DNA from: Gammaproteobacteria bacterium
Lineage (GTDB): Bacteria; Pseudomonadota; Gammaproteobacteria; Xanthomonadales; Wenzhouxiangellaceae
Assembly: GCA_021772985.1 (NCBI GenBank)
Contig: JAJFKX010000019.1
Span: forward strand, 434,001-498,000
DNA: 64,000 nt
Reading direction: 5' to 3'
Positions 9,537 to 22,045 of this stretch are shown here, piece after piece. Below the pieces are notes generated by a model. The model saw only the letters and a program-made list of their open reading frames with translations. It did not search any database and was not told the origin of the DNA. Made by a program: the position numbers and the translations under genes. Numbering within the stretch: position 1 is the first letter of the stretch; each line of letters starts with the position of its first letter.

Positions 9537-9932
9537 ATGTGCTTTACCCGTTTAAAAAAACCTGATGCCGGAAACCGGCTAATAATGCTGATTGCAAGCC
9601 TGATTATTTGTTCAGCACTGATTGCCCAGGAAAGTTCAAATGAAGCAGACTTCAGCTTCATTGCGCCCCCCTTGCCGCAAGGGGTGAGTATCCCAGCATA
9701 TGATCAGTTGCAAAGTTATGATGAGCTGTCAGTGGATATCCGCCGGGAAGTCATTCGTCCGCAACTCAGCATCCATTTTTACTCGGATGACCCGGAAAAA
9801 CGCTATGCTCTGATCAACGGCTTTCGTGGCCGGGAAGGCTTACCTGTCGGCCGTGAATTATGGATACATGAAATACTTCCGGATGGTGTGGTAATGCGCA
9901 TTCAAAACCAGTTTTTTCTGATTAAACCCTGA
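9537..9932 (+). CDS. Single-TM protein with GspB C-terminal-like domain
   Basis: [24 protein letters not shown]...[19 protein letters not shown] resembles the C-terminal domain of GspB; internal ATG at 9537 preferred. Confidence 0.55.
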   Translation: MCFTRLKKPDAGNRLIMLIASLIICSALIAQESSNEADFSFIAPPLPQGVSIPAYDQLQSYDELSVDIRREVIRPQLSIHFYSDDPEKRYALINGFRGREGLPVGRELWIHEILPDGVVMRIQNQFFLIKP

Positions 9933-9937
9933 TACTT

Positions 9938-10966
9938 ATGAGCGAATTAAATACGCCTTTGGACTACCGGACTGCCGGTGTTGATATCGATGCAGGCAAT
10001 GCGCTGGTAGAACGCATCAAACCAGCTGTCAAAGCCACCATGCGGCGGGAAGTGCTGACTGGCCTGGGTGGTTTCGGCTCACTGGTAGAACTGCCCGAAG
10101 GTTATCAAAACCCAGTGCTGGTCAGCGGCACTGACGGGGTCGGCACTAAACTGCTTTTAGCCAATAAGTTCGGCGATTATTCAGGCATTGGTATCGATCT
10201 GGTAGCAATGTGTGCTAACGATATCCTGGTTCAGGGTGCTGAGCCATTGTTCTTTTTAGATTATTTTGCCTGCGGAAAACTGGACCTGGAACAAGCTACA
10301 GAAGTGATTACCAGCATTGCCGAAGGCTGTCAGCTGGCAGGTTGCGCACTGGTCGGTGGTGAGACCGCGGAAATGCCCGGTGTCTACCAACCAGGTGATT
10401 TTGACCTGGCTGGCTTTATCGTCGGTATCGCGGAGCGCGATAACATAATCAACGGCAGTGGCGTTCAATCCGGTGACTGGTTGCTGGGTATTGCCAGTTC
10501 CGGCCCACACAGCAATGGCTACTCCCTGATTCGTAAAGTTTTGCAGCGCAGTGGTGCGCCGGCAGACTTGGAAATGGGTGACAGCACCTTGGCCAATGCC
10601 CTGCTGGCGCCTACTACCATCTATGTCCCATATATTTTGCCCTTGCTGAGCAAACTGCCGATACATGGCATGGCGCATATCACTGGTGGAGGCTTGGTGG
10701 AAAATATCACCCGTGTAATCCCGGAAAACCTGGGTATCGAGATCGACCCCAACAGCTGGCCAAAACCAGAAGTTTTTTCATGGCTGCAACAACAGGGCCA
10801 AATTGCTGATCTGGAAATGTTGCGCACTTTCAATTGCGGTATCGGCTATGTGCTGATTATTCCGGAACACAGTATTGATGAATGGCAGAGTCATTTACCC
10901 TTGGAATGCTGGCCAATTGGCCAAGTGAAAGAATCAGCCGACCAGCAGCGTGTTCGTTTTATTTAA
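9938..10966 (+). CDS. purM: Phosphoribosylformylglycinamidine cyclo-ligase
   Basis: [45 protein letters not shown] motifs. Confidence 0.97.
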   Translation: MSELNTPLDYRTAGVDIDAGNALVERIKPAVKATMRREVLTGLGGFGSLVELPEGYQNPVLVSGTDGVGTKLLLANKFGDYSGIGIDLVAMCANDILVQGAEPLFFLDYFACGKLDLEQATEVITSIAEGCQLAGCALVGGETAEMPGVYQPGDFDLAGFIVGIAERDNIINGSGVQSGDWLLGIASSGPHSNGYSLIRKVLQRSGAPADLEMGDSTLANALLAPTTIYVPYILPLLSKLPIHGMAHITGGGLVENITRVIPENLGIEIDPNSWPKPEVFSWLQQQGQIADLEMLRTFNCGIGYVLIIPEHSIDEWQSHLPLECWPIGQVKESADQQRVRFI

Positions 10967-10978
10967 AGCTTGCCATTG

Positions 10979-11653
10979 ATGCAAAATCTGCCATTGCCTG
11001 TTGCCGTGTTGTTTTCCGGACAGGGAACCAACCTCAAAACACTGGCACAAGCAGCTGCTAATCAGCAATTGAATATTGCTATCCGTTGCGCCATTTGTAA
11101 TAAGCCCACTGCCCAGGGCATCCAGCATGCGCTGACTCATGGATTACAAACCCATATTATTGATCACCGTCAGTACCCTGATAAACCTGCATTTGAACAA
11201 GACTTGGCCAATGCACTGGATGCTGCGCAAGTCGAGCTGATCATCCTGGCTGGTTTCATGCGGATACTATCAGCCGGTTTTGTACAGCGCTTTTCCGGCA
11301 AAATGATTAATCTGCACCCTTCCCTGTTACCCAGGCACCGGGGCCTTGATACCCATCAGCGCGCTCTGGCAGCGGGAGACCGGGAACATGGCAGCAGTAT
11401 TCACCTGGTGGTGCCGGAGCTGGATAACGGGCCTGTGATTGCCCAATACCGCATGCCAATTGCTCCGCATGACACCCCCATTTCCCTCGCGCAACGCCTG
11501 GCACCTCATGAGCACAGGTTGTTACAAGCTGTCATCGCACTTTTCACGCAGTGTGCTATCCAAGTAAAATCCAGGCAGGTTATGTTTAACGGTCAAGCCC
11601 TGCGTCAGCCATTGCTGCTGGATCAAAATATTAGCTGGCCTATAAACAACTAA
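10979..11653 (+). CDS. purN: Phosphoribosylglycinamide formyltransferase
   Basis: VLFSGQGTNLKTL, LAGFMRILSAGFV, NLHPSLLPRHRGLDTHQRAL motifs; follows purM. Confidence 0.95.
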   Translation: MQNLPLPVAVLFSGQGTNLKTLAQAAANQQLNIAIRCAICNKPTAQGIQHALTHGLQTHIIDHRQYPDKPAFEQDLANALDAAQVELIILAGFMRILSAGFVQRFSGKMINLHPSLLPRHRGLDTHQRALAAGDREHGSSIHLVVPELDNGPVIAQYRMPIAPHDTPISLAQRLAPHEHRLLQAVIALFTQCAIQVKSRQVMFNGQALRQPLLLDQNISWPINN

Positions 11654-11664
11654 GAGTAAATTGA

Positions 11665-12558
11665 ATGAAGCCTATTAAATCCAATAATTACCTGAGCCTA
11701 TATCTGCGTTGTGCATTAGCCACCAGTCTGATAGCTTGCGGCAGCTTGGCAGTAGCTCAGATGGCGGAGCAACAGTTAACCAGCATAGTTGCAACCGCAG
11801 AAGTTGCTGCAAGTACAGATGAGGCTACAGCCGCTAATCTTACCGGCACCGATGTTTTCGGTCCGCAAACCATGCTGCAACCATTTATTGCCCAGTTTGA
11901 TGTCTCACTGAACGGCAAATACATCGGCCACGCAGAAATGGAACTGGCGCATACTGACAACAACAGTTTCGAAGTACGGTTATTCAGCAAAGCGACCAAA
12001 GGTGCTGCCGGCTTTGCCCGGGCCAGAAGTCGTGAATTGGCTCGATTCAGCATCGAAAATGGGCAAACGCGATCACACTATTACGAAAAAGAAGAAAAAC
12101 TTATCTTTAATAAGAGCCACTGGCATGCCGATTTTGACTGGCAACAAGATACTTTGAGTGTAAATGGTAAAAAAGGTGATTTATGGTCGAAAGTATTAAA
12201 CGGCGGCGAACTCGATTCATTAAGCATGTATCTGCTGCTGGCCGATTCAGCAGCCAAACAACGCCGCTGGCTCACCGCTAAAATTGTTGCCGCCGAATCC
12301 GTCGAAGGCTTCAGCTATCAAATTATGGACAACGAACAATTGGACACCGCATGCGGGCAATTGGATACCCGTGTATATCAGGGGATATTGCCGGACAGCT
12401 ACAAAAAAGTCTGGACCTGGCATGCTGAAGAAATAGACTGGCTGCCGATCAGAGTCCGGAAAACACGCAAACGCGGCGATATACTGCAATTGGATTTACG
12501 CGCGATTGAATCGTCACATTCACCAACTCTCAATTGTGGCGTTATCAAACGCTCATAA
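11665..12558 (+). CDS. DUF3108 domain periplasmic protein
   Basis: FDVSLNGKYIGHAEMEL...GDLWSKVLNGGELDSLSMYLLLA...; located after purMN as is common in gammaproteobacteria. Confidence 0.75.
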   Translation: MKPIKSNNYLSLYLRCALATSLIACGSLAVAQMAEQQLTSIVATAEVAASTDEATAANLTGTDVFGPQTMLQPFIAQFDVSLNGKYIGHAEMELAHTDNNSFEVRLFSKATKGAAGFARARSRELARFSIENGQTRSHYYEKEEKLIFNKSHWHADFDWQQDTLSVNGKKGDLWSKVLNGGELDSLSMYLLLADSAAKQRRWLTAKIVAAESVEGFSYQIMDNEQLDTACGQLDTRVYQGILPDSYKKVWTWHAEEIDWLPIRVRKTRKRGDILQLDLRAIESSHSPTLNCGVIKRS

Positions 12559-12613
12559 GTGGTCAATGCTTGCCAGCAATGACTTTTGATTAATCAACTA
12601 CCGGGGTACTGTC

Positions 12614-13909
12614 ATGCAGCTGAATAACAAATCCAAACAACCAATGCGTATCATGCCGGCTTTGCTGGCCATCAGTTTATTGTGGTTAACCGGGTGTGCG
12701 ACCAACCCGGTTACCGGCAGGAGCAATTTAATTCTGGTTCCGCAGAGCTGGGATCAGCAAATCGGTGCACAACAATACCAGCCTTCCCTGCAAGGCCAGG
12801 GTGGCGAATACGATATTGATCCAGTGCTTAGCGAATATGTCAACGGAGTCGGCCAAAAAGTTGCCCAACACGCAGAAAATCAACTGGAATATGAATTTAC
12901 CGTGCTCAACAGTTCGGTACCTAACGCCTGGGCTTTGCCTGGAGGCAAAATTGCGATTAACCGCGGCCTGCTGACCGAATTGAATTCGGAAGCCGAGCTG
13001 GCAGCTGTACTCGGCCATGAAGTTACCCACTCAGCTGCCAGGCACGGCGCACAGGCTCAATCCAGGGGAATGTTATTACAAGGCACAGTTGCGGCTACCA
13101 GTATTGCTTTAAGAGGCAAAGAGTATGGTCAAATCGCCACCATCGGTGCCGGTCTGGGCGCACAACTGATTACCACCCGTTATGGCCGAGATGCTGAACT
13201 TGAATCGGATTATCATGGTATGCGATATATGTCAGCCGCCGGTTACAACCCCACAGGTGCGATCGACCTACAGCAAACCTTTGTACGCTTATCCGAAGGC
13301 CGCAACCAGAGTTGGCTTAATGGCTTGTTTGCATCTCACCCACCTTCGCCCGAAAGAGTCGAAAAGAACCGCCGAACCGCTACTGAACTACCTGATGGCG
13401 GCGAACTCGGACGGCAACGCTACCAACAAAAAATTGCCTATATCAAACGAGTTGAACCGGCTTATGACGCCTACCAGAAAGGCCAGAAAGCCGCCCAGGA
13501 AGGAGATCTCGACGCTGCCGACCGGTTTGCACAACAGGCAATACGGATTGAAGACAAGGAGGCTCGCTTTCATGCACTTCGGGGAGACATAGCCGCCAGC
13601 CGCGATAACCTGCGTGGCGCAGAACGACATTACAACCAAGCGATTTCACGAGATAATAATTGGTTCTATTTGCCGCTCCGGCGCGGAATTATCCGACAAC
13701 GAATGGAAAAACTCAGTGGCGCCCGCAGCGATCTGCAAAACAGTTTACAGAAACTGCCGACTGGTGTTGGGTTTTACCAGCTTGGATTACTGGAAAAGCG
13801 TGCCGGCAACAGGCAACAAGCTATCCAGCACCTGCAAACTGCAAGTCAGGCGGGTGGAGACGTTGGCCAAAGAGCTGCCACCGAGCTACAACAAATGGGT
13901 GTTAATTAA
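12614..13909 (+). CDS. M48 family metalloprotease with TPR region (BepA/YfgC-like lipoprotein)
   Basis: Lipobox LLWLTGCA; HEVTH zinc motif; LITTRYGRDAELESDYHGMRYM; C-terminal TPR-like repeats. Confidence 0.9.
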   Translation: MQLNNKSKQPMRIMPALLAISLLWLTGCATNPVTGRSNLILVPQSWDQQIGAQQYQPSLQGQGGEYDIDPVLSEYVNGVGQKVAQHAENQLEYEFTVLNSSVPNAWALPGGKIAINRGLLTELNSEAELAAVLGHEVTHSAARHGAQAQSRGMLLQGTVAATSIALRGKEYGQIATIGAGLGAQLITTRYGRDAELESDYHGMRYMSAAGYNPTGAIDLQQTFVRLSEGRNQSWLNGLFASHPPSPERVEKNRRTATELPDGGELGRQRYQQKIAYIKRVEPAYDAYQKGQKAAQEGDLDAADRFAQQAIRIEDKEARFHALRGDIAASRDNLRGAERHYNQAISRDNNWFYLPLRRGIIRQRMEKLSGARSDLQNSLQKLPTGVGFYQLGLLEKRAGNRQQAIQHLQTASQAGGDVGQRAATELQQMGVN

Positions 13910-13946
13910 ACACCAGCAAAATAAAATGACCTGATATTTATTCATA

Positions 13947-13975
13947 GCATTCTCACGCTACTAGTGTGAGAATGC
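13947..13975. terminator. Perfect 10-bp hairpin between convergent genes
   Basis: GCATTCTCAC-GCTACTAGT-GTGAGAATGC between the M48 gene (+) and murA (-); no strong T tract. Confidence 0.5.
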
Positions 13976-14046
13976 AGACAACCGGTTTTATTCCAAACCA
14001 TTTTGAGCAATACCTTTGCAAGAACCGACGCAGTATCAGTATAGGC

Positions 14047-15578
<1,532 letters not shown>

Positions 15579-15770
15579 AGACTTGTCGATTGGTATTAGC
15601 TATTAAACATGGCATATTACGCAAAAATTGCCAATGTCTAAAGCCGGAGTGTCCCTTGGTAAAAATTTATTTCGTTTTTAGCCCGAAAACAGGCCATCTA
15701 TCAGTCGATACCTTGCAAACCTTCTCTTTAGGCCCAACAACAGCTTGTTAACCCCTGTTATTCAGCCTTG

Positions 15771-16748
15771 ATGCTCATAGCTATTCTTCAAATTGTTGGT
15801 GGTTTTATGCTGCTGGTCTGGGGGGCGGACCGTTTAGTGGCAGGTGCTTCCGGTTTAGCCAGCAATCTGGGCATGTCACCATTGATCATCGGCTTGACGA
15901 TTATCGGCTTTGGCACATCCGCACCAGAGCTGGTGGTTTCCGCAGTCGCCTCTCTGCGCGGTAACCCTGGCATTGCAATCGGCAATGCGATTGGTTCTAA
16001 CATTACCAATATCGGTTTGGTTTTGGGCGCAACCGCAATCTTATATCCATTACGAATTGATTCAATAACGCTGCATCGGGAAGCACCGGTGTTGTTGTTG
16101 ATCATGATCGCCAGCACCTTTTTACTGTGGGATCTGAATCTCGGGCACATGGATGGTCTAATCCTGATCTTCGGCCTGCTGGCCATGCTGGTATGGATGG
16201 TTTGGCTGGGGATTAATCGCGGCGAGCAAGATCCGCTGGTTCAGGAATTGGAAGCGGAAATCCCTCGAGACATGCAAATGTCTCGAGCAGTTATCTGGAC
16301 CATAGTCGGCATCACTATATTACCGCTGAGCTCTCGCATTCTGGTTGAGGGTGCGGTAACGATTGCAACCACCATGGGCATCAGCGACACCATTATCGGT
16401 TTAACCATTATTGCTTTGGGCACCAGCTTGCCTGAACTGGCGGCTGCGCTGGCTTCGGCAATGAAAAATGAACATGATCTGGCCGTCGGCAACATCCTTG
16501 GTTCGAATATGTTTAATTTGCTGGGTGTATTGGGAATCGCCGCATTGGTACACCCCTTGACTGTTCAACCCGTGTTACTCTCTCGTGATGTACTTACCAT
16601 GTTCTTGTTAACCGGGGCTTTGTTTGCGCTGGCTTTAAGAAAACGGCAAACCAATCAGCTTAACCGTATTGGCGGTTTGATCTTGCTGACAGGTTATATC
16701 GTATATACCGGAATTGTAATTAACTCGGCTATCCATGGCGGTTTTTAG
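15771..16748 (+). CDS. yrbG: Calcium/sodium antiporter YrbG-like
   Basis: Two GFGTSAPELVVS/ALGTSLPELAAA alpha repeats; conserved position before kdsD. Confidence 0.92.
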   Translation: MLIAILQIVGGFMLLVWGADRLVAGASGLASNLGMSPLIIGLTIIGFGTSAPELVVSAVASLRGNPGIAIGNAIGSNITNIGLVLGATAILYPLRIDSITLHREAPVLLLIMIASTFLLWDLNLGHMDGLILIFGLLAMLVWMVWLGINRGEQDPLVQELEAEIPRDMQMSRAVIWTIVGITILPLSSRILVEGAVTIATTMGISDTIIGLTIIALGTSLPELAAALASAMKNEHDLAVGNILGSNMFNLLGVLGIAALVHPLTVQPVLLSRDVLTMFLLTGALFALALRKRQTNQLNRIGGLILLTGYIVYTGIVINSAIHGGF

Positions 16749-16759
16749 AGGCTATCTGA

Positions 16760-17773
16760 ATGTCATCTGCCAACTCTAAGCAGCCCCCAAAACCAATCAG
16801 TCAGTTGTCAGCTAATGAGATACGTGAATTGGCCATTGAAGTATTACGCACTGAAGCAAACGCAATCGAGCAATTAATACCACGAATAGATGATGCTTTT
16901 TTACAAGCCTGTGACTGCCTGTTGAGTTGCCATGGTCGCATTGCGGTAACCGGCATCGGCAAGTCAGGTCATATTGCCGGCAAAATAGCAGCCACCCTGG
17001 CATCTACCGGTACGCCGGCTTTTTTCATGCACCCAACCGAAGCCGGGCATGGGGATCTGGGCATGCTGGTGATGGGTGATGTGATGTTATTGCTGTCCAA
17101 TTCGGGTGAATCAGAAGAGCTTAAATCGCTGTTACCCGGCATCAAACGGATTGGTGTCAAACTGATCACATTAACTGGGAAACCCGGTTCAACCCTGGCC
17201 CGGCACGCTGATATCACTCTGGATGTCAGCGTTAACAAAGAAGCCTGTCCACTAGGCCTGGCACCAACCTCCAGCACCACTGCCGCATTGGCAATGGGCG
17301 ATGCATTGGCAATCACTTTGCTGGAAGCACGCGGATTCACCAATGAAGACTTTGCTCGCGCGCACCCAAGTGGAACACTGGGTAAACGGCTGCTACTAAG
17401 AATCACCGACGTCATGCACCATGGTTCGGATATTCCACAAGTTCTTCCCGATACCACTTTAATGGCTGCAATTGTGCAAATGACGGAAAAACGCCTGGGC
17501 ATGGTGGCAATCGTAGATGCCAAACGTCATTTACTTGGTGTTTTTACTGATGGCGACCTACGCAGAGCGATTGATGAACAGTATGATCTGGCAACTACCA
17601 GTATTGATAAACTGATGACCCCTGATCCGGTGACTATTTCTGCCGATGCACTGGCTACTGAAGGTGTCCGCTGCATGCAGGCAAACAAAATCCAGGGATT
17701 GCTGGTTACTGAGAATAATCGTTTAACCGGTGCGCTTAATTTCCACGATTTACTGCAACACGGCGTAGTCTGA
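16760..17773 (+). CDS. kdsD: Arabinose-5-phosphate isomerase (KpsF/GutQ family)
   Basis: SIS domain GIGKSGHIAGKIAATLASTGTPAFFMHPTEAGHGDLGM plus CBS domains. Confidence 0.95.
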   Translation: MSSANSKQPPKPISQLSANEIRELAIEVLRTEANAIEQLIPRIDDAFLQACDCLLSCHGRIAVTGIGKSGHIAGKIAATLASTGTPAFFMHPTEAGHGDLGMLVMGDVMLLLSNSGESEELKSLLPGIKRIGVKLITLTGKPGSTLARHADITLDVSVNKEACPLGLAPTSSTTAALAMGDALAITLLEARGFTNEDFARAHPSGTLGKRLLLRITDVMHHGSDIPQVLPDTTLMAAIVQMTEKRLGMVAIVDAKRHLLGVFTDGDLRRAIDEQYDLATTSIDKLMTPDPVTISADALATEGVRCMQANKIQGLLVTENNRLTGALNFHDLLQHGVV

Positions 17774-18318
17774 TGTCACAATCGGCACCAAATTATCCTG
17801 CCGATATCATTGCCGCCGCCACCAGGGTCCGGTTGGTCGTTTTTGATGTGGATGGCACCCTGACTGATGGCCGCATGTATTACTCCAGTAATGGCGATGA
17901 CCTGATTGCCTTCCATGCACGTGATGGCTATGCACTGCGCACATTACAACGTGCCGGACTTCAATTGGCAGTCATCAGTGGCCGACATTCTCAAGCGGTA
18001 CGACAACGTATGCAAGACTTGGGAATAACCCACGTACATCTGGGAATTCAGGAAAAAATCACCGCCTTGGAAGCACTGCTCAACAAACTGCAGCTGACAC
18101 CCCAACAGCTCTGCTATGTGGGTGATGACTGGATTGATATCCCCCCCATAGAATTAGCAGGCCTTGGAATTGCCGTTGCAGATGCAGTACCTGCAGTACT
18201 TGCAGCAGCTGATTTATGCACTACCGCCAGTGGCGGCTCGGGCGTTGCTCGTGAAGTGATTGAATTAATCCTGCAGGCACAGAATTTGACGCATTATTTT
18301 CACCCTCATACAGGTTAA
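17773..18318 (+). CDS. kdsC: 3-deoxy-D-manno-octulosonate-8-phosphate phosphatase
   Basis: HAD motif VFDVDGTLTDG; YVGDDWID. Confidence 0.95.
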   Translation: MSQSAPNYPADIIAAATRVRLVVFDVDGTLTDGRMYYSSNGDDLIAFHARDGYALRTLQRAGLQLAVISGRHSQAVRQRMQDLGITHVHLGIQEKITALEALLNKLQLTPQQLCYVGDDWIDIPPIELAGLGIAVADAVPAVLAAADLCTTASGGSGVAREVIELILQAQNLTHYFHPHTG

Positions 18319-18321
18319 TGC

Positions 18322-18888
18322 GTGCGCCGACGGTGGTTAATCATATTATTGGCTGTACTGTTATTGGTACTTAGCCGCGTCATCTGGCAGCAGATGCAAC
18401 CAGCAACAGTCGAAATCACTTCCGGCGATTCAAGGTTTGCGTATCGTATTGATGATCTGGTTTTGACTATCCTGGATCCGGATGGAAAACAACAGCTTAC
18501 CATCAGCTCACCATTATTAATCGATGCTGGCGAAGGGCAGCCCAGCGAACTGTCGGAACCGATCATTACTGCACCGAATGGCGAAGGTATTTGGAGGTTA
18601 AGCGCACGTTTAGCCTTAATCGACCGTCACAATGAGCAGGTAACCCTGTTCGACGAGGTCGTATTACAAAGCCTGAACCAGATTAAACCTCTTAGGGTCG
18701 AAACCTCACAAGCACAACTGGATATCCAGGCAAAAGCCCTGAGCAGCTCAGAAATCGTTACAATTACACAACCAGGCATGCAGCTGCAAGGCCGCGGCCT
18801 GTCAGGTAATCTAGAACAAGAAACATATGTATTACACCATGATGTACAAGCCCAATTTATTGACCATGACACACAAATACACAAATAG
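18322..18888 (+). CDS. lptC: LPS export ABC transporter periplasmic protein LptC (GTG start)
   Basis: N-terminal TM anchor, LptC-like size and synteny kdsC-lptC-lptA-lptB. Confidence 0.85.
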   Translation: MRRRWLIILLAVLLLVLSRVIWQQMQPATVEITSGDSRFAYRIDDLVLTILDPDGKQQLTISSPLLIDAGEGQPSELSEPIITAPNGEGIWRLSARLALIDRHNEQVTLFDEVVLQSLNQIKPLRVETSQAQLDIQAKALSSSEIVTITQPGMQLQGRGLSGNLEQETYVLHHDVQAQFIDHDTQIHK

Positions 18889-19495
18889 TCTTTTTTACAT
18901 AGCTGTCGTTGTATTTTTATGGGTCTCCCCGGTGCCTTTCGCACAGGCCTTGGAAAGTGACCGTCAGCAGCCGATTGATGTATCTGCCGATAGTTCTGAA
19001 CTGGATGCCCGCACCGGCTTTACTCACATTATGGGTTCGGTCATCATACTTCAGGGCAGCCTGGAAGTTAATGCTGACGATGCACAGGTTTTTGTTGACT
19101 CCGGGCGGGTCACTCGAGTCTTGCTAAACGGCAAACCAGCTACCTGGAAGCAGCAAATGGACAGCCTGGAATGGATGGACGCACATGCTGCACAGATTGA
19201 CTATCAAGTTAACGATGCCACTATCCTGTTGACCGGCAATGCCAGAGTCAACCATCCACAAGGACAGATTACCGGCGATAAACTCACCTATGACCTGGAT
19301 GCTGAAAAATTGCGTGGTGACAGCAGTAACGGTGGTCGGGTCAAGATTCGACTGGAGCCCGATGTTATAGAGGCTAACGCTGAAGAAGTGATGGATGATG
19401 TGATGGAGGGTGTAACTGGGGTAGAAAGCGACAACAGCACCAACCCCGACAACCAGCCCACCAATAGTGACGATTCAACCGACAATAACAATTGA
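18866..19495 (+). CDS. lptA: Lipopolysaccharide transport periplasmic protein LptA
   Basis: [43 protein letters not shown] OstA-like domain; synteny; internal ATG at 18866. Confidence 0.92.
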   Translation: MTHKYTNSLFYIAVVVFLWVSPVPFAQALESDRQQPIDVSADSSELDARTGFTHIMGSVIILQGSLEVNADDAQVFVDSGRVTRVLLNGKPATWKQQMDSLEWMDAHAAQIDYQVNDATILLTGNARVNHPQGQITGDKLTYDLDAEKLRGDSSNGGRVKIRLEPDVIEANAEEVMDDVMEGVTGVESDNSTNPDNQPTNSDDSTDNNN

Positions 19496-19496
19496 T

Positions 19497-20216
19497 ATGC
19501 TGCGCGCAGATAATCTTAAAAAAAGCTACCGCCGCCGTGAAGTAATCAGCGATGTGTCGATCCAGGTCGCGCAAGGCCAGGTGGTTGGCCTGCTAGGCCC
19601 AAACGGCGCAGGTAAAACCACTTGTTTTTACATGATGGTCGGCTTGGTCCGTGCCGATCACGGCAAGGTGATGCTGGATGGTTTAGACATCACCGATGCC
19701 CCGATTCACCAACGCGCCCAGCGCGGCCTCGGCTACCTGCCTCAGGACGCTTCAATATTTCGAGGGCTATCGGTGCGCGATAATATTTTGGCGGTGCTGG
19801 AATTACGCCCCAAGCTTAGTCATAAAGACCGTCAGCAAGAATTGGAACGCTTATTGGAAAGCCTGCAGGTTGCGCATTTGGCTGATCAGAAAGGTATGAG
19901 CCTATCGGGTGGCGAGCGCCGCCGCGTGGAAATTGCCCGGGCACTTGCTGCGGCTCCACGTTTTATGCTGCTGGACGAGCCTTTTGCCGGGGTCGATCCG
20001 ATCTCAGTAGGTGAGATTCAGCGTATCGTCAGACAGTTAAAAGCCGAAAACATAGGAATCCTGATCACCGACCATAACGTCCGTGAAACACTCGGTATCT
20101 GTGACCATGCTTATATCATCAGCAATGGAAGGGTTTTGAGTGAAGGCACTGCCGAAGCCATTTTGCAAGATCAAGCAGTGCGTGATGTTTATCTGGGGCG
20201 TGAGTTTCGCCTCTAA
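19497..20216 (+). CDS. lptB: LPS export ABC transporter ATP-binding protein
   Basis: Walker [10 protein letters not shown], signature [15 protein letters not shown], Walker [13 protein letters not shown]. Confidence 0.97.
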   Translation: MLRADNLKKSYRRREVISDVSIQVAQGQVVGLLGPNGAGKTTCFYMMVGLVRADHGKVMLDGLDITDAPIHQRAQRGLGYLPQDASIFRGLSVRDNILAVLELRPKLSHKDRQQELERLLESLQVAHLADQKGMSLSGGERRRVEIARALAAAPRFMLLDEPFAGVDPISVGEIQRIVRQLKAENIGILITDHNVRETLGICDHAYIISNGRVLSEGTAEAILQDQAVRDVYLGREFRL

Positions 20217-20219
20217 TAT

Positions 20220-21545
20220 TTGTCTGATTTGGTCGCCGCCAACATGGCAAACAAACCCGGCTTCAGCCAACAACTAGGCCAGCAACAGCAGCTCCGCCAG
20301 CAGATGCTGGCACCGCATTTGCAATTAACAATGCAATTGCTGCCTCTCAATACAGACCAGCTGAATTCATACCTCCATCAGCAACTGGAACATAACCCGC
20401 TACTGAGCTTGCGAAACCATCATTCGAATACCGCCAACTCCCCGCTAGATATTGCTCTGGCTACCCGTCAACAGCAAACAGGTCTGGCTGATCACCTGTT
20501 ATGGCAACTTGGGCTTGAACAGGTTAATCCCCGCCAGCACCAATATACTGAGATCATTATTGATTCCCTGGGACCTGATGGCTATTTGCGTACTGCATTT
20601 AAGGAATTAAATGAACAACTTGACGACCTGCCACTGGATGAACCCGGTTGGCAACAAGCACTAACACTGGTTCAATCGTTTGAACCTACCGGCGTAGGCG
20701 CGCGTAATCTGATTGAATGTTTAAGCCTGCAATTGGAACAAAATTTTCCAGTAGATGCTCTGCAAAAGCTGGCGTTACAACTGGTCAATAATCATTTGCA
20801 GGCCCTGGCCAAACCAGATATTGTCGCTCTTGCCGGGCAATTGAATGTAACGGAACCAGATATCAACAAAGCCATCGGACTGGTTCATTCACTCAACCCG
20901 CGCCCCGGATTAATTTTTGATAGTAGACCTACCAATTATGTCCAGCCGGATTTGCGTTTCGTCAACAATGTCAATCAATCTGGTTTTCAGGCAGAGCTAA
21001 CCCACAGTTTCAGCAGCCTGTTGCAAATCAGTGGCGAAGGCACCGCAAATCAGCAGCGCGAAGCCAAAGCATTATTATCCGCACTAACGCTTAGAGAACA
21101 ATCAATGCTGCGTGTGGGTGAGCTTTTAGCCTTGCATCAGGCGGCTTTTCTGGAACATGGCGTCACTGCAATCAGGCCGCTAACCCGGTTACAGGTAGCC
21201 GAACAACTTGGCCTGCACCCATCGACAATAACTCGGACTTTACAGGGAAAATATGCAGAAACCCCGCTGGGTGTTATCCCATTAAAAGATTTCTTCAGCG
21301 TTGCCTTGCAGGGCAAACCATCAAATCCAGAACAACCCGGTCAAACCAGTGATGCGCCAGCTGCTGTTGCCGCCATTGCCAACCTGGCGACTCTCATTCG
21401 TGATGAAGATCATCACCATCCATTGTCTGATGCCGAACTCTGTCAACGCCTGCAACAGGCGGGATTTCCTGTAGCTCGCCGTACGGTGGTCAAATATCGA
21501 CAACGATTAGGTATTGAAAATTCACGTAAACGCCGTGAACTATGA
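20220..21545 (+). CDS. rpoN: RNA polymerase sigma-54 factor (start TTG 20220 or ATG 20244)
   Basis: RpoN box ARRTVVKYRQ; N-terminal Gln-rich QQLGQQQQLRQQMLAPHLQ. Confidence 0.96.
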   Translation: MSDLVAANMANKPGFSQQLGQQQQLRQQMLAPHLQLTMQLLPLNTDQLNSYLHQQLEHNPLLSLRNHHSNTANSPLDIALATRQQQTGLADHLLWQLGLEQVNPRQHQYTEIIIDSLGPDGYLRTAFKELNEQLDDLPLDEPGWQQALTLVQSFEPTGVGARNLIECLSLQLEQNFPVDALQKLALQLVNNHLQALAKPDIVALAGQLNVTEPDINKAIGLVHSLNPRPGLIFDSRPTNYVQPDLRFVNNVNQSGFQAELTHSFSSLLQISGEGTANQQREAKALLSALTLREQSMLRVGELLALHQAAFLEHGVTAIRPLTRLQVAEQLGLHPSTITRTLQGKYAETPLGVIPLKDFFSVALQGKPSNPEQPGQTSDAPAAVAAIANLATLIRDEDHHHPLSDAELCQRLQQAGFPVARRTVVKYRQRLGIENSRKRREL

Positions 21546-21673
21546 TTTTAAGGCATACACTATTGGCAACAGACTGCCAGCGCAGTACTATGCAAACAAG
21601 TGTTGAATTTGGGATATCGAAAAAAACTGCCGAGCGGCAATTTAATAATTGCTGCCACAGAATGGAGAATAGC

Positions 21674-21967
21674 ATGCAAGTAAATGTGAGCGGCCACAAT
21701 CTTGATATCACGCAGGCTATACGTGCCTACGTCACTGAAAAATGTAAGCGCCTTGAAAGACATTTTGATCACCTTATTTCTGCCCATGTCATCCTGAAAG
21801 TAGAAAAAAGGGTGCACATGGCTGAAGCCACCTTGTCGGTAGGTGGTGGACCACAGTTATTCGCGGAAGACGATCAAGCTGATCTTTATGCAGCTATAGA
21901 TGGCATGCTGGATAAATTAGATCGTCAGGTAAGACGACATAAAAGCAAAGTGACTGAACATCGTTAA
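21674..21967 (+). CDS. hpf: Ribosome hibernation promoting factor
   Basis: MQVNVSGHNLDITQAIRAYVTEKCKRLERHFDHLISAHVIL; follows rpoN. Confidence 0.93.
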   Translation: MQVNVSGHNLDITQAIRAYVTEKCKRLERHFDHLISAHVILKVEKRVHMAEATLSVGGGPQLFAEDDQADLYAAIDGMLDKLDRQVRRHKSKVTEHR

Positions 21968-22045
21968 TCTATTGGTCGTCATGCCTGGTAAATCAACGAG
22001 CACGCAATTGAACTCACCAAGTCCTTTATGAATACTGTTTGACCC

